Shown here: positions 45,318 through 56,748 of the stretch, one piece after another | How positions within the stretch are numbered: the stretch's first letter is position 1 | Layout of the letters: each line of letters starts with the position of its first letter | Source of the DNA: Cryptococcus deneoformans JEC21 | Lineage: Eukaryota; Basidiomycota; Tremellomycetes; Tremellales; Cryptococcaceae | DNA: 64,000 bases | NCBI RefSeq assembly: GCF_000091045.1 | Contig: NC_006682.1 | Coordinates: forward strand, 610,001 to 674,000 | Direction: 5' to 3' | Position numbers and translations under genes: made by a program | The notes under the pieces: model-generated | What the model saw: only the letters and a program-made list of their open reading frames with translations | Told to the model about the DNA's origin: nothing | Database searches by the model: none

Positions 45318-48175
45318 TCAATTTACGCACTCTCTTCCCCCTTGCGCCAGCCTCTCTCGATCCCTTGCCCTTTCCGCCTCTTTCCAACCCCCACTTCTCG
45401 CTCCGAACCAACTTTTTCTCGCTGTTTGCTCTTCACTGGCCTCACTCATCCCACCGAGTACCGGCTTGTATAATCCCTTGCCCGCATCACCTCCCGGTTT
45501 CCATGAGAAATACCGCTTTTTCTCTGAGGTTTGTGAATGCGCATAATCACCGTTTGCTTGGAGTGCTACGGTAGGATACATCTGTACATGCGTTTGTGAG
45601 GGACTGTAGTATCGCGATGGTGGGTTTGATACGTTACTAGCTCCTGGGAACGGCGTGTAATGAGAAGTTTGTTGGACACCTAAATTACCTGCAGAGGCGT
45701 AATCCTGCATAAACTTCTCCCTCCTCGCTTCTCTTCCCTTAACTCCCGACTGTAGGTCCCGACCGCTGCCGTCCAGAATACCAAATTCATTGACAGACTT
45801 GCCGGCAGACATCGACGACGCCGATCTTGCTATTCGAACGCCTGTCGAACCGAAACGGACTTTGGGTTCGCCTGATTGGGAGGGTCGGGCGTACCCTGCG
45901 GAAGAGCTTTGAGGTCTAAGACCCTGATGTGAGATGGCGGACAAGCGGGGGATGAAAGGTAAGAAAGATGATCTAGGAGGGGAGGTCTCCTGTAAGCGAG
46001 GGGAGTAGAAACCTTGGGGCTTTTGTTCGACGACGACAGGCATCTTCTCGAATTGGTGCTGATCATTGTTGTTGTGGTCATGGTTCGCGAGAAGCAATTG
46101 TGTCTGGTCATAACTAGCAGCAGGTTGCCCGGCGTTGATAGGGTGTTGATATGCTGGTGGGGCAACAGGTTGATAACCCCCACCAGCGAAAGTCAATCCG
46201 GTCATACCACTCGTCATCGGATTTCCAGGTCCGCCCATTGGCATAGGTCTCATCGGGCCCATTATAGCAGGGTTTGCTATGGGCATGGCCATCATTTGAT
46301 GAGGTGGCAGAATGGCGCTGCGAACCATCACATTCATTTGAGCTCTGTGTTGTCGACGAACAGCTCGATAGTAGATGGATTGGAATGAACTCCGGTTCCG
46401 AGAGTAGCAGATAGCAAATAGAAGAAGGACAACACCCAGAAGTGTTCCAATGACTACGAAGCAGTCGTCAGGATGCGCGGAGGGGAGGGGTTTTGACAAG
46501 TGAGCTTACGGATTCCAGCAAGCTTGGTGTTCGTATGACCCTCAGAGCGGGCGGCGAGGTTGTGGGCGTTGACGCTGTTTGGCTTACCCGCCAGACCAAC
46601 ATATTGGGCGCTGTCACTATAATATAAAACACTAAAATCTTTAATTAGCTTTGCGTTCACATATCTAAACACCACGCACGAGTAAATATTTGACATGAAA
46701 GGCGTGCCCAGACGAATTTCGCCTTTCTGTTCGGCCAAGCTATTATTCTGCCACGCTACCACTGAACCCCAACACGTCCGCCCTGCGACGTCTCGAGCCT
46801 GTACAAGCTGAGACGAAGCAACAGCGTACGCGGCGCCAGAGATTATGAGAGTCATGGAGATATTGGTGCCGCATGGAAGATTCTGTCAGAGGGTCGATAA
46901 GGTATCGTTAAAATGTCTCTTGTGAAAGACGCTTACCCGACGAGTAGTGTCTATTGTGTCGCGCTGTGCCCCAGAGATCTTGGCAAAGAATTTTTCGGCC
47001 ACGGAAGTGGGTACGTAAATTTCGTCAAATCCCGGATCAATGGAGCCCTAATAGATACTTAGCAACAGTCTGGCTAGGAATAATGCTGACTTACATAGTA
47101 ACTATCGAGGTTAATAACTTCATCGGATACCCTCATGGAATCGAGGCCAAAACCCCAGCTCCCTGCCACTGACGTGTTGGCGTCCAACCAGTTGCTGTAA
47201 TAATCATAATCAGTCTCCAAGAAGGTTGACAAACACCATAGCCAACCCACAAGTTTCCAGTCCAGCTTCCGTTAGGTACACCGCCCCAGTGAATAATACC
47301 AGCCTGCTCAGCAGTAGAAGTAGAATAGTTATTGATGTCGAAACCGACAGCGAACGAGGTTTCTTGAGAAGACGATCCGCTCCCGTTGACAGTGATCATG
47401 TCGCCGAACATGGATCGGGATTTATCCGCCTACCATGTCAAAATGAGCTTTGGACAATTATGCAAAAAAAAGAAATTGTTGTATCCACTTGATAAACCCC
47501 CATTCCCCAGAATCCACTTGTTCCGTCACTAAGCTCCACATTTGCTCCGTCGAAGTCCCCATCCGGATCATTTGTTTGTACTTCAGTGATGAGTCCAATG
47601 GGTCGGTTGGCATCAGAATCATCCCTTTCATCTGTGAGGCTCTCCGTTGCAAATTGTCCGCGGAGGGAGAGAGTTGAAGAAATACCGGCTGGGTAGATGA
47701 AGGTGTGTATAAAGGCATCTTGAGATGTCTGATTATGTATCAATGACTGCATAGCTTCCCAAATGTTGCCCGCATCTTGCACTTACAACGATGGAAGATG
47801 AGTCAGTGACTGTGTAGCTATCATTGACATCAGTAACCGCTAAAAGTTTCGAGCAGATTACCCCTACACATTGTCATCTTCAACACAGTCATCGCAATCA
47901 TTGGTAGCGACTAACAGAAACTCAACATTTGTGGCTATCTCAAAGTTAGCTGTGGCTTTCTTGAGGGACTACCAGTTGTACGTACAGCACGTCAAATTCA
48001 TGACCACCCCTGGCGTACCAACTCCCACTGTCAAAATGTTCGTCCCGGCACCATTTCTATACAGAGGCATAGGTGTATACGACGACCTGATACGACTGAG
48101 ATCTAGATTGCTGTCTGACCGAGCATTTTGTGCCAGTATTGCTATCAGTAAAGGGGCGAGGGAAAGGCGTACCAT
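45318..48175 (-). CDS. Type I membrane protein with degenerate pepsin-like ectodomain
   Basis: The multi-exon gene starts at ATG 48175 with a signal peptide (MVRLSLAPLLIAILAQNARS). The ectodomain follows the order of an A1 aspartic protease: GVGTPGVVMNLT; a stretch where the first catalytic loop belongs but which reads IATNVEFLLV instead of a DTGS motif; a Cys pair (NDCDDC); a second lobe with GSIDPGFDEIYVPTSVAEKFFAKI, where DTGT would be expected; NLPCGTNISMTLIISGAAY; and GTPFMSNIYSVLYYSDSAQYVGLAG, the usual end of the fold. Then come one membrane span (VIGTLLGVVLLLFAICY), a basic stop-transfer segment and a cytosolic tail of about 350 residues rich in Met, Pro, Gly and Ser. The loss of the first Asp predicts no protease activity. 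A receptor or wall-sensor role is an inference. Confidence 0.75.
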
Positions 48176-49137
48176 AGTGAACTGGGTTTTGAGGGAGAAG
48201 GAAAGATGAAGATGGGGCTACTGCGAGTAGTATATTAAGAGGGAGCTCAGGGGACTCGGCGTGGCAACTCATGCGGGAGACTACTACGTCCTTCTGTCAC
48301 CTCATCACCACCAAACTCCTTCACCAAAGCTGATCCTTCGTAACCCAGATGCGTTCCAATCCAAAAGCAGCTGTCTACCGTGTAGGTTACCAGCATAGAG
48401 AGTATCTCAAAGGCACCTTTATTAAAAGGCTTGAATGCCGAGATGAATTGAGGCAAAGGAACATGCCTAATGAATTGAGACAAAGGAACATACCTTTGAA
48501 GCTTGAAGGCTCGCCTGTTTGTGCTACGGCCTTTTTTGGGAAGTCGAGGGTTTGCAACAGCAAAGTCGGGTGGGAACCCTATACTCAGTTTACAGCCCAG
48601 AAGACTGACTTGGGTAATGATAGACGACAGTCGTCGATTTTATGGAGACAGAGAGTGACCCGTTTTCCCCCCAAAGGGGATTGTGTTTGCTTCCTTGCGT
48701 GATTGGATGTCACCTCACCTGGCCCTACAATTACAACTTACAACTCTAACTTGCTGTGAGTACCTTACAATAAATCAGTCTTACAGAGCAATAAGCGGAA
48801 TTTGAATATAGACGGAAATTGGAGTGCTTCATTGACGCAACTGAGACGTTTCAAAATGTGGTTATGTTCAATGACAATCAACGTTGAAAACGCTTTGACA
48901 CCTTTGATGGACCTGACAAACCAAACAATCGAAGGACCCTTGAAATCAGCTTCTGCACATAGCCACCATTTTTATAGCCTATATGGTACTCACAAGCAAT
49001 TCATGGGGATACCGTTTTATTTGTCTCTACTACTATACACCCCCATACAGCCTATAACGCGAACTCCGTGTATAACCGCTACTCCCTATCAAAACTGAGA
49101 AATACACTTATCCCCAAAATCAGTCGATGCTCATCCC
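48176..49137. other. Intergenic region
   Basis: About 960 bases lie upstream of the membrane protein and downstream of the zinc-ribbon gene. A short tandem near-repeat is visible at 48441-48491 (GAATTGAGGCAAAGGAACATGCCTAAT / GAATTGAGACAAAGGAACATACCTTTG). No supported gene is seen. Confidence 0.4.
48447..48502. repeat. Short tandem near-repeat
   Basis: Two adjacent units of about 30 bases, GAATTGAGGCAAAGGAACAT and GAATTGAGACAAAGGAACAT, lie head to tail. They are in non-coding DNA and have no evident role. Confidence 0.5.
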
Positions 49138-49767
49138 TTAACGTCCAGGCTGCGGGTATGAGTTTGGTGGCGGCGGTCTCTGGGCATAGGCATTTGGAGG
49201 TTGAGGCTCAGGTCCATCACCTTGGCGCATTTCCCATCCTATCAAGCAAAATATATGTATCAGGAAGCAGAGGCTGACTTTAAAAGAGAGAACATACTGC
49301 AGATGGTACATAGCCAGATATGATGCTTGACGAAAGGAATTAGAGGAATCCAGAAGAATTCAAACCAAGTTCGAGTTGAACCACCAACTGCGCACTCAGT
49401 TCAGTTCAGGTGGCCTTGTGCCAACAAAATTCCGAACATACCGACGGCAGCTTTTCTAGCGTCAGTACGCGATAGGGAACCGGTCATACTGATATAGATA
49501 TTCGCTTACGATTATGACATCTTGGACACATGCGGCCTCCTTGTGATGGAGTATTATCTTGCTTGAACTGAATAAAGAATTAGCGCTAGGATGAGACGAC
49601 AGTGTCAAAGAACTGACCTTTTCTGGGAACCCACCTTTCAAGAGAATTAATTGGCATTCGCCCTATACCTCTCTTCTGACAAGTACTTACAAACTAGGGG
49701 GATACAGACTGTAGAAAAAATATCAGTTGCGGTTCTCCAGTGATAACTTTCTCAACTTACGTGCCAT
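49138..49767 (-). CDS. Small zinc-ribbon protein with microexons
   Basis: The gene is cut into very short exons. The first coding exon is ATGGCAC (49767-49761). Later exons give GGFPEKFKQDNTPSQGGRMCPRCHNPAVVGGSTRTWFEFFWIPLIPFVKHHIWLCTICRWEMRQG and a Pro-rich tail ending SYPQPGR. Two CxxC pairs (CPRC and CTIC) bracket the conserved RTWFEFFWIPLIP segment; this order is that of the fungal zinc_ribbon_15 family of small proteins. A 9-base exon (49442-49450, CTGCCGTCG) is required to keep frame between CHN and GGSTRTWF. The exact joint between exons 2 and 3 near 49.67 kb is uncertain. The molecular function of the family is not established. Confidence 0.75.
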
Positions 49768-50391
49768 GTTGAAGCCGTGTGCTTGTGATTACTCGCAGTG
49801 TACAGTCGTAGAGAGCGAACTCAAGAGCGAGATTTCAGGTACGTAATTACTTCAAACAAAAGCTGACCTTACGGAGGTTCAAATGTTCGCGAAATAAAAG
49901 GCAGCAACAACAACAAAGACAACCGACCACGAACGAAAGCGAACCGGCCGACAAGAAGCGGAGCCAAGACTATCTTAAGAATGTAGTAAAGTGGAGGTCG
50001 TCAGTGACGTAATCAACGGCGGACGCAAATTTCCCCTCCAACAGAAGCAAGATCTCCTTTTATTATTATTACAGAGGGTATACAATCGGCAGCCATTTTA
50101 GTAGAATTAAATCTGGGATTCAAAAAAGTGTCCGCCTGGCAATGGAAGCAACATTAGTGTTGTTTCTCGAGCATGAACGAATAATTTATAAGCTCCGATC
50201 TCTCCAACGGCGGCCGAACGCGCAAGACGGACGGAAGGTGCATGACGCATGACAGCATAAGGTTGGAGTGACCTACCGGAAAAGGAAGTTTTGGGGGGTC
50301 AAAATGAGCGCTGATATGATGAAAGATCAATCAAATTGTCGAGAGCTTCACTAAGGCATCCCAGATAGGGACCGGGAGTGGTGCTGGGGCG
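49768..50391. other. Intergenic region at the left edge of the Harbinger element
   Basis: This contains the promoter of the minus-strand zinc-ribbon gene and the unmarked left end of the PIF/Harbinger element. I looked for an inverted match to the sequence right of the transposase gene and for TWA duplications, and did not find a convincing pair. Confidence 0.35.
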
Positions 50392-51195
50392 ATGGAGATC
50401 GACGACGAGAGTCTCCTTGGTGTGTAAAAGTACTTTGGCAGGCAGCATGGGCACGTCGTGGCTAACTGAACATTAATAGCTCAACGAAAGAAGGTTTGCC
50501 CCTTCTACGAGATCCTTTTACCTGTCCTTGGCGACAGGGCCTCCGTCACTGCCCACCACGCCTCTTCGACCCTCCACGCCTCTCTCAATCGTCCCGACAG
50601 AGATCTCGCTGCTCTCGATGGTTTGATAGAGCGCCAAAGGGGCGAAATGGCTGCTGATGACTCGGAAGATGAGTTGTCAGGAGAGGATGGTGGTCTCTTT
50701 GGGGACGGTGCAGGTGAGGCTAGCGAGACCGAGTCAGAGGCAGATGCTCCAATCATTGCAGCTATCCGCAGGGAGAGCCGCTCTTCGTCTCAACCTGCAC
50801 GGTCCTCATCTGTGCTGGGCTCAGTGTCTACACCAATCCGAGCCCAAACCCAGAGCCAGACAGCATCCATAAGGTCTTCCAGGGCAAAGGCTGTCTCGGC
50901 AGATGACAAGATGGATGAGCTGGTCATGAGGCAGGAGGGCAACGACGATCGGCGGCATCAGGAGCTATTGGCCATTCAAGAACGGAAAATCTCCGTGCAG
51001 GAGAAACATCATGCAGACATGGTGAATATCGCGCAGGAGAATATGACGATAGCACGGGAGAATGCGGCGACAGAAAAGATGAAGATGTTGGCGGAGAGCT
51101 GGAACAGGAAGATGGAGATGCTGATGAGGTCTGGGAAAAGTTGGGAGGAGGCGAAAGTTATGGTGGGGCCTGAGCCTGGAGCTCCCTCTCTATAA
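50392..51195 (+). CDS. PIF/Harbinger partner protein (MADF/Myb-like type), N-terminus uncertain
   Basis: Two exons (50392-50419, 50480-51195) give 247 residues from MEIDDESLL. The segment AQRKKVCPFYEILLPVLGDRASVT resembles the end of a Myb/SANT-like domain, where a basic stretch is followed by FPLYDELAELFG in relatives. Next come an acidic Ser-rich linker, and a long charged helix (QERKISVQEKHHADMVNIAQENMTIARENAATEKMKMLAESW) likely to form a coiled coil. In this superfamily the second protein helps bring the transposase to the nucleus and the transposon ends. The DNA-binding half that should precede residue 10 is not seen, so upstream exons may be missed or lost. Confidence 0.6.
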
Positions 51196-51243
51196 TTATG
51201 ATATGCATTCTCAGTCGTCTCTTCCTCTCCCCTGCAGATATGA

Positions 51244-52709
51244 TCATAGAAGATCCCTGCGCTCTATTTCCTGCATTCGCTCCATCACCCTCTTTCGCGT
51301 GAGATTCGAAGCATCTCTTGCATCACGTGCCTCATCCTCCTCTTCTTCCCTGTGCCGCTCTAACACCCTCTCCATCCTTTCTTGCATCCTTTCGATGTCG
51401 ATGTAATCATCAGGTTCATCAGCGTCACCATCCAGCTGATTGTACCAATCACCTGTGTCAATGAGCAGATTGTGCAATACCACACAGGCCCGGATCCAGC
51501 ATGTCGCAACGCTTTCATCTCTGACATTGCGAATCTTCACGCGAAGGCTCCTAAGACTCTGCCAGCGGTTTTTGAGGATTCCGTAGGCATGCTCAATCTT
51601 GACTCGTGCACTCGAACACTTCTTATTGAACTTGGCCTGTTGTATATATGAGCATGTAGGTCTATACATGAGATATGCGGACAAATAAACTTACTTCTGG
51701 CCGATCAAGGTCGTTCTGACCTCTCCGACGCTTGAAAAGCGGTACACACCAATCCCCAGCAGGAAATGCCGAATCTGCCAAAAGATATTCACCTTGACTG
51801 ATCATTTCTGAATGAACAGCTCGGCCTTGCAACATGGCTTCTCTGTTACTCTGAGCGTCGGCATTAGCCTCTTCAAAGAGAGAACAGTTCTTGAAGATAC
51901 GAGCATCGTGAGCAGAAGCAGGATAACCGTACTGGAAGTACCGAATCCTCTTCAAATGGTCGCAAATTCCTAGGATATTGAAGCCGTAGCGCCCTTTGTG
52001 TGAAAAGAAATTGACAGCATCATGGCGAGCAGGCTTGTAAGCGAAGGGAACATGGAAGCCGTCGATAATCCCCACACATCCATCAGGAATGTCCTCCTCC
52101 TCTTCAAAGTGCCTGTCTATAGCCTTCCTCTCATTTTCATCTGGCCAGTATACGTTGTTTCGCTCCAATGACAGGATGGCCTTGATTACCCGAGTCGTCC
52201 ATATGGCCGACGTGCCCTCTGATGGATAACAATCAATCTCGAAGAAACGGTTTAATGTTTCTGGATGCAGTGTGGCGTGGGCACTCACCTGACACCCCAA
52301 ACTGCTCTCCTATCTCAAAAGTGCTCGCAGCACATCCGCAATGTCCCAGTCGATAGAGCGCAACTGTAAGCTGTAAAAGGGGGTTCGCCTGCTTTCTTGG
52401 ACCATGAGAGACGAAAACTGGATGGTCCTTGATAAGGCAGAGAAGCTTTCGAAATTCCGCATGGTTGACGCGCAGTTTGCGGCGGAAATCCTCATCTGGT
52501 ATCTCATGAATGCTTGTAATTCTGGCAACAGCATCCCTACTACGAAGCTGACCATACTTCTTCGGACGATTGAGGTAACGAGATGTCCTGAGAGCATGAT
52601 ACGGAATGGACAAACTGGTCTTGAGCTGCTTATGATTGAGGATAGTCGCCATTCGATAGAGCTCTCTGGCTCGTGCTGTCGCTTTATACTTAGCTGATCG
52701 TCTTGGCAT
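51244..52709 (-). CDS. PIF/Harbinger transposase (DDE_Tnp_4)
   Basis: Three exons (52709-52289, 52218-51695, 51636-51244) give 445 residues. An N-terminal helical region (ILNHKQLKTSLS .. DEDFRRKLRVNHAEFRKLLCLI) is followed by a helix-turn-helix (FEIGEQFGVSEGTSAIWTTRVIKAIL). The nuclease core has all three acidic residues in context: GIIDGFHVPF, YPASAHDARIF and SARVKIEHAYGILKNRW, with LLADSAFPAGDW between. The C-terminus is a charged coil (ERMQERMERVLERHREEEEDEARDARD). The first intron joins GVS to EGTS, restoring a conserved motif, which supports the splicing. The GTG six bases upstream was passed over for the ATG at 52709. No inactivating change is visible. Confidence 0.9.
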
Positions 52710-53469
52710 ATTCACTACGTTGTTCTTAGGGTGGTAAACTGCTCTTGGAGCGCTGGATGTTGAAGAGGATAGGATTCAGAACGCAACAGACGCGATTATC
52801 ATGTTGCAAAGACAGACGCGTCTCTGTCGAGGTCACTCGCGTCGCGAAGCAAATTCACTAATTCCTATGGGCCTGTTCTAGACTCTCTGTCGTCATTTCC
52901 TAAGCCTCCACCCTGAAATCAGGTCTCCCTTTGCTTCCCTAACAGAAATAAAAAATAACAATGAGCTGCATTTTGTCTACCCTATTATTTTAGTATATAG
53001 CTGCTATTAAATAAGTATCGAACAACCCCCCCATTCATAAATAAGTAATTAACAACTTAATTAGGGAGTTAAATTCAAAAAGCGGCCCAAGGGTTGCAAT
53101 CGGGAACGTGACGTCAGAGCGAGTTCTGCTTCGATGGATGGAGTGCCGAAAAATCATTTTTCGCGACTCCGCCAACCGCGTCTTCTCACTCCGCCAAAGC
53201 TCACTCTGCCAAAAGTTCCCGATTGGCCTGCATGTTCACAAGAAAACTGACAAACTGTCCCGATCTCAGTGCGTTCACATCCCCCACTGGGACTTTTTAC
53301 TCGAACAACAAGCTTTCTTATTGCAGCACTTCTATCTTACGTAAGTTGTCACATATTAGTCGGCTGATGATGTACATATAAATCATCTTCACTCTTTTAT
53401 CTATCCAAACATAAGTCGAATCGGACGTCAAATGTGGTCAACATCTACGGTTCAACCGACTGACTAATA
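52710..53469. other. Region right of the Harbinger transposase
   Basis: This contains the transposase promoter, an AT-rich stretch (52950-53080), and the inverted-repeat unit at 53097-53225. At 52869 GGGCCTGTTCTAGAC resembles the 5' end of some plant PIF/Harbinger repeats, but no partner was found. No gene is supported. Confidence 0.35.
53097..53225. repeat. Short inverted-repeat unit, MITE-like
   Basis: A perfect 11-base inverted repeat (CAATCGGGAAC / GTTCCCGATTG) bounds 129 bases. Inside are a near-palindrome GCCGAAAAATCATTTTTCGCG and three related copies of ACTCCGCCAA. No flanking duplication is certain. Confidence 0.4.
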
Positions 53470-53790
53470 GGATGTTAGGAAATATGTCAGAGCCAACTTT
53501 CTCTGTGCTTCTGGAGACCACCACTGTCATCATTGGTACACGTCGTATGGACTGGCTCTACCGACCTCGCAGAGGCTATCGATACTGCCGTTATCCAGAC
53601 CTTGCTCGATTGGACTCTCTTAATGCTATCGATAGCTTGGATATTTTCTGCGGTATACTTTGAAAGAAAAGTAGCAAAGATTGACGGGCCTCAGCAGCCA
53701 AGCAGCAGTCTTCCGCCGGTCCAACCCCACGGCAAAACTGGCCCTGCATTGAGTGCCGGACTTATTCAACTGAATGGAGACAGATCATAG
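53470..53790 (+). CDS. Possible small single-span membrane protein
   Basis: A frame from 53533 reads VHVVWTGSTDLAEAIDTAVIQTLLDWTLLMLSIAWIFSAVYFERK, a clear amphipathic-to-hydrophobic segment, then a Pro/Ser-rich tail to a stop at 53788-53790. A start codon and upstream exon could not be fixed: the frame opening at 53472 (MLGNMSEPTFSVLL) is different and no good splice joins them. It may be part of a larger gene running to about 54355, where VQDSVYLVVPSPPSQERSIVEPG reads well after a GTGAGC..GGGTAG intron. No family is recognised. Confidence 0.25.
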
Positions 53791-55001
53791 ACGCAGATCA
53801 TAGACATGAATTACCTCTCGGCACTTTCAATATTATACATTCGTTCACCACGAAACATAGTTCTAGACTATGACATCCTCATATCACATTGCTACCAATC
53901 CTTTGAAATGCCATTCACACATCTATGAACTGCTGTACCCTTTATTTTGCTGGACTGGGATGGGATCAGAGAGATCGTAGCACTGGTCGATACTTTCCTG
54001 GTTGTTGTCGGCAACCCCAAAGGTACTTACACATCAACATGTCAGCAGTAGCAGCGCTATGGAGCTGGTTAGACCTACATGGTGGAGTTGGCGACGAAGG
54101 AGTCACCAATAGCATAGGCTTTGGAGATTCCAGTACTGTTTCTGAAGATGAATCCAGGCTAAGGATGGAATGATGGTGAGCACATCTTTCAATTCTAAGA
54201 TCGAGATCAAAACATACTCTGATGCTAATCAATCCCGGGTAGTTCAAGATTCTGTATACCTGGTAGTACCATCACCACCCTCCCAAGAAAGGTCGATTGT
54301 AGAACCGGGGATGAGCTCAGAGGAAAATTCATTAGTGAATTGGATATTGGGTTAAATGGTCTTTGTGTCTTGTTTCTTGATGAGAAGTGAAGCCTTTCCT
54401 CGCTTTTGTATCGCTTTCAGTTTGATCTTATTTGGTCCTTGATCGAAGTCGCCAGACTTGTTTGAAACCAGTAATAAAATTCACTCGTGTTAACCAATAG
54501 GCATTAAACCACTGCGTCCAGTCTGGCTCTGTTTTTGTGTATTTTAGTATTTAAACGGCGGGAAAGTATACATGCATTTGCATCATAATATTGATGATTG
54601 GTCATGGAAGATTCTGTCCGAAACGCCAAACAAGTCTCTCTTATCGCGCCTATCTGTCACCCGCTCTGACAAGAACAAAAGACATCTCGTCGGTATTCCC
54701 GATGTCTCCTTTTTCTTCTTCACATGGACCTGTTGTGTGTTGCGTGCTTTTATGCTATCTGCTGATAAACTTATTTATTAGCGAATCACGCACTCTAGAA
54801 TTGAAGTCCGAGTCTCGGCGTTACATAATAAACGGCACATATTGTGCACCAGGCAGCACCGAACCCGGCCAAAGCCGAAGTCCGGCGCCGAGTAAAAGGA
54901 AGAGATGCTGCTGCGTGCTGAAGCTGCGTGCTGAACACCCCATCACGTTTGATCTCATCTGTCGACTCTTTTCTCATCTCATCTGCAATCGACAACAAGC
55001 C
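53791..55001. other. Mostly non-coding region before AIM32
   Basis: Short frames at 53925-54355 have some protein-like text and a candidate intron 54179-54240, but no start. The 500 bases before 55002 are the promoter of the AIM32-like gene; TTTAGTATTTAAACGG at about 54543 and a C-rich stretch near 54865 are present. Confidence 0.3.
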
Positions 55002-56524
55002 ATGTTCGGAAAACTCTCCTCTGCTATCTCATCATTCACAAACGGCTCTCTCCCACCTGGCCACCATGCCCCAGAGCGCGAAAAGGCCAACGCTGCCTTG
55101 GCCCAAAAACTTGCCGAGGCTGATGTGCCAGTGTCGGAGTCTGACTGCGTCTCGTGCGGCTTGCCATGTCCCGCTGCTGCCGGTATCGAAAGTGGGGCGG
55201 GCACGGTAGTGGAAGCATACAGTGGGAAACCCTACGAAGAATATGTCGAGGAAAAGTATGGTGAGATTGAGGGACTGCCTAAAGGGTTCGAGCAAGATTG
55301 GGAGACTGATTTGGCGGGGAGTGCAAAGGGTGGGAAGGGAAGAGTGGTGGTGATTTCGACGGGAAAAAGCGATTGGGAGAGGGATCATACAGTGAGTTTG
55401 TTTTTTCAATTTGACTCTTGGCCGAGGTTGCTCTTAGGCTTGGAGTTTGGGTTGCAACTACATTGCGGTAGAGTATGCCGACCTTTGGACCTTAGCGCTC
55501 GCTCTGGGAAAGGATACACTTGGCTTAAATCGACCGACTTTATGAGTCAATTCAAGCTCGACAATGAATAATGGAGCTTGTCTATGCCCTACAAAGCTAA
55601 TCATTTGATTTAATAGGACGAGAAAGGCTCTCTCGCCCAATTTCTTAACAAAGTCGTCGAATCCGCGCCTTCCATTAAAGGCAACAACAACAAAGACTTC
55701 CTCCCATACATTTCCTCCTCTCTTTTCCCTCCCCCTTCCCGACCTTTATCTAGCCCCATCTCTGCCCCTCCTTCCCTCTACTCCTCCTCGCTTATCTCCC
55801 AATCCAACGATCCGACCGATCAATCTGTCTTGGTCTTCCCCGACTGGAAAGTCGTGCACGAGGTGGAGACTTCAAAAGAAGGTGCAAAATGTTTATATGA
55901 AAGCGTCCTGAGTGGCGAGCTGGGTAGGGCGGGGAAAGAAGGGAAAGGAGAAGAAGGGGTGGAGAGGAGAAGGAGCTGGGTGATGCCTTATCGTGCTATC
56001 GTCTTGCTTTGTCAGTCCCTTTTCTCTGATTCTAAACTCGGCAACTGATATGTTAGGTAGGCTCGCACAAACGCCGAGACAAACGATGCCACATCGCAGC
56101 TCCACTCCTCCGATCTGCTCTACACACCTGTCTCACTGCACACGATATCACAATAGACGAAACGGGTTCTTCCCTCGTCAATCTCGATGGTCCCCCTCTC
56201 GAAGAGGTCTCTGGTACAGAGGAGGACCGGGAGCGGGAGATGGGAAGGCGGATCAAAGGGATTGAAGGGGTGAACGGTGGGGAGGGGGGAGAAGTTGGGA
56301 TTTTCAATATCAATCATTTAGGGGGACACAAGTATGCTGGTGTGATGCTCATCCTTTTCCCATCAGGAGCGTATATCTCGTATGGGAGGGTGACGCCGCA
56401 GGAGATACCGAGGGTGGTGGAAGATACGATTTTGAAGGGGAAGATCGTTCCCGGGTTATTGAGGAATGCGGTGGGTGTGACGAGGACGGGGGAAAAGGCA
56501 GATAAGGGGTTCTTGAGTTGGTAG
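55002..56524 (+). CDS. AIM32: Aim32-like thioredoxin-fold ferredoxin protein
   Basis: Three exons (55002-55391, 55617-56010, 56061-56524) give 415 residues. The N-terminus has a Cys cluster (ESDCVSCGLPCPAAAG), then ending blocks of the sucrase/ferredoxin-like family: MPYRAIVLLCSHKRRDKRCHIAAPLL and FNINHLGGHKYAGVMLILFPSGAYISYGRVTPQEIPRVVEDTILKGKIVPGLLRNAVG. The Cys and His-x3-His residues fit the [2Fe-2S] ligands described for yeast Aim32, a matrix and intermembrane-space protein linked to redox control of mitochondrial import. The ATG chosen matches the conserved N-terminus; a longer frame upstream is not conserved-looking. Confidence 0.85.
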
Positions 56525-56531
56525 TCGTTAC

Positions 56532-56556
56532 ATATATATATATATATATATATATA
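56532..56556. repeat. AT dinucleotide microsatellite
   Basis: A run of about 12 AT units lies just past the AIM32 stop, likely within its 3' untranslated region. Its length is expected to vary between strains. Confidence 0.9.
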
Positions 56557-56748
56557 CCTAATTTAACCCTTACGACTAAAACGATGATGATGATGGGGTG
56601 AATGCTGTATATATAGGTGGTAATGATGATATATTAGACTAGATCACATGGGTACATTGGCGTATGGTCACAGTTTTAATCTGTATACTACATGGCCTGA
56701 AAATTTATACAAAGAATAATGACGAGATTTTCTTAGATTATTGATGCT

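Larger units (their letters stand above)
50392..52709. mobile_element. PIF/Harbinger DNA transposon, coding core
   Basis: Two convergent genes, a plus-strand coiled-coil partner protein and a minus-strand DDE_Tnp_4 transposase, form the standard two-gene set of this superfamily; their stops are about 50 bases apart. Both frames are open after splicing. The coordinates cover only the coding core: the terminal inverted repeats and the 3-bp TWA target duplication could not be placed, so the true element is longer. Confidence 0.75.

Noticed and set aside
50280..53064. Candidate Harbinger ends (GGGGGGTC near 50303, CCCCCC near 53027; GGTTGGAGTGACC near 50263 with GGGAAGCAAAGG near 52940)
   Set aside because: The matches are only six or seven bases or imperfect, and lack a shared TWA duplication.
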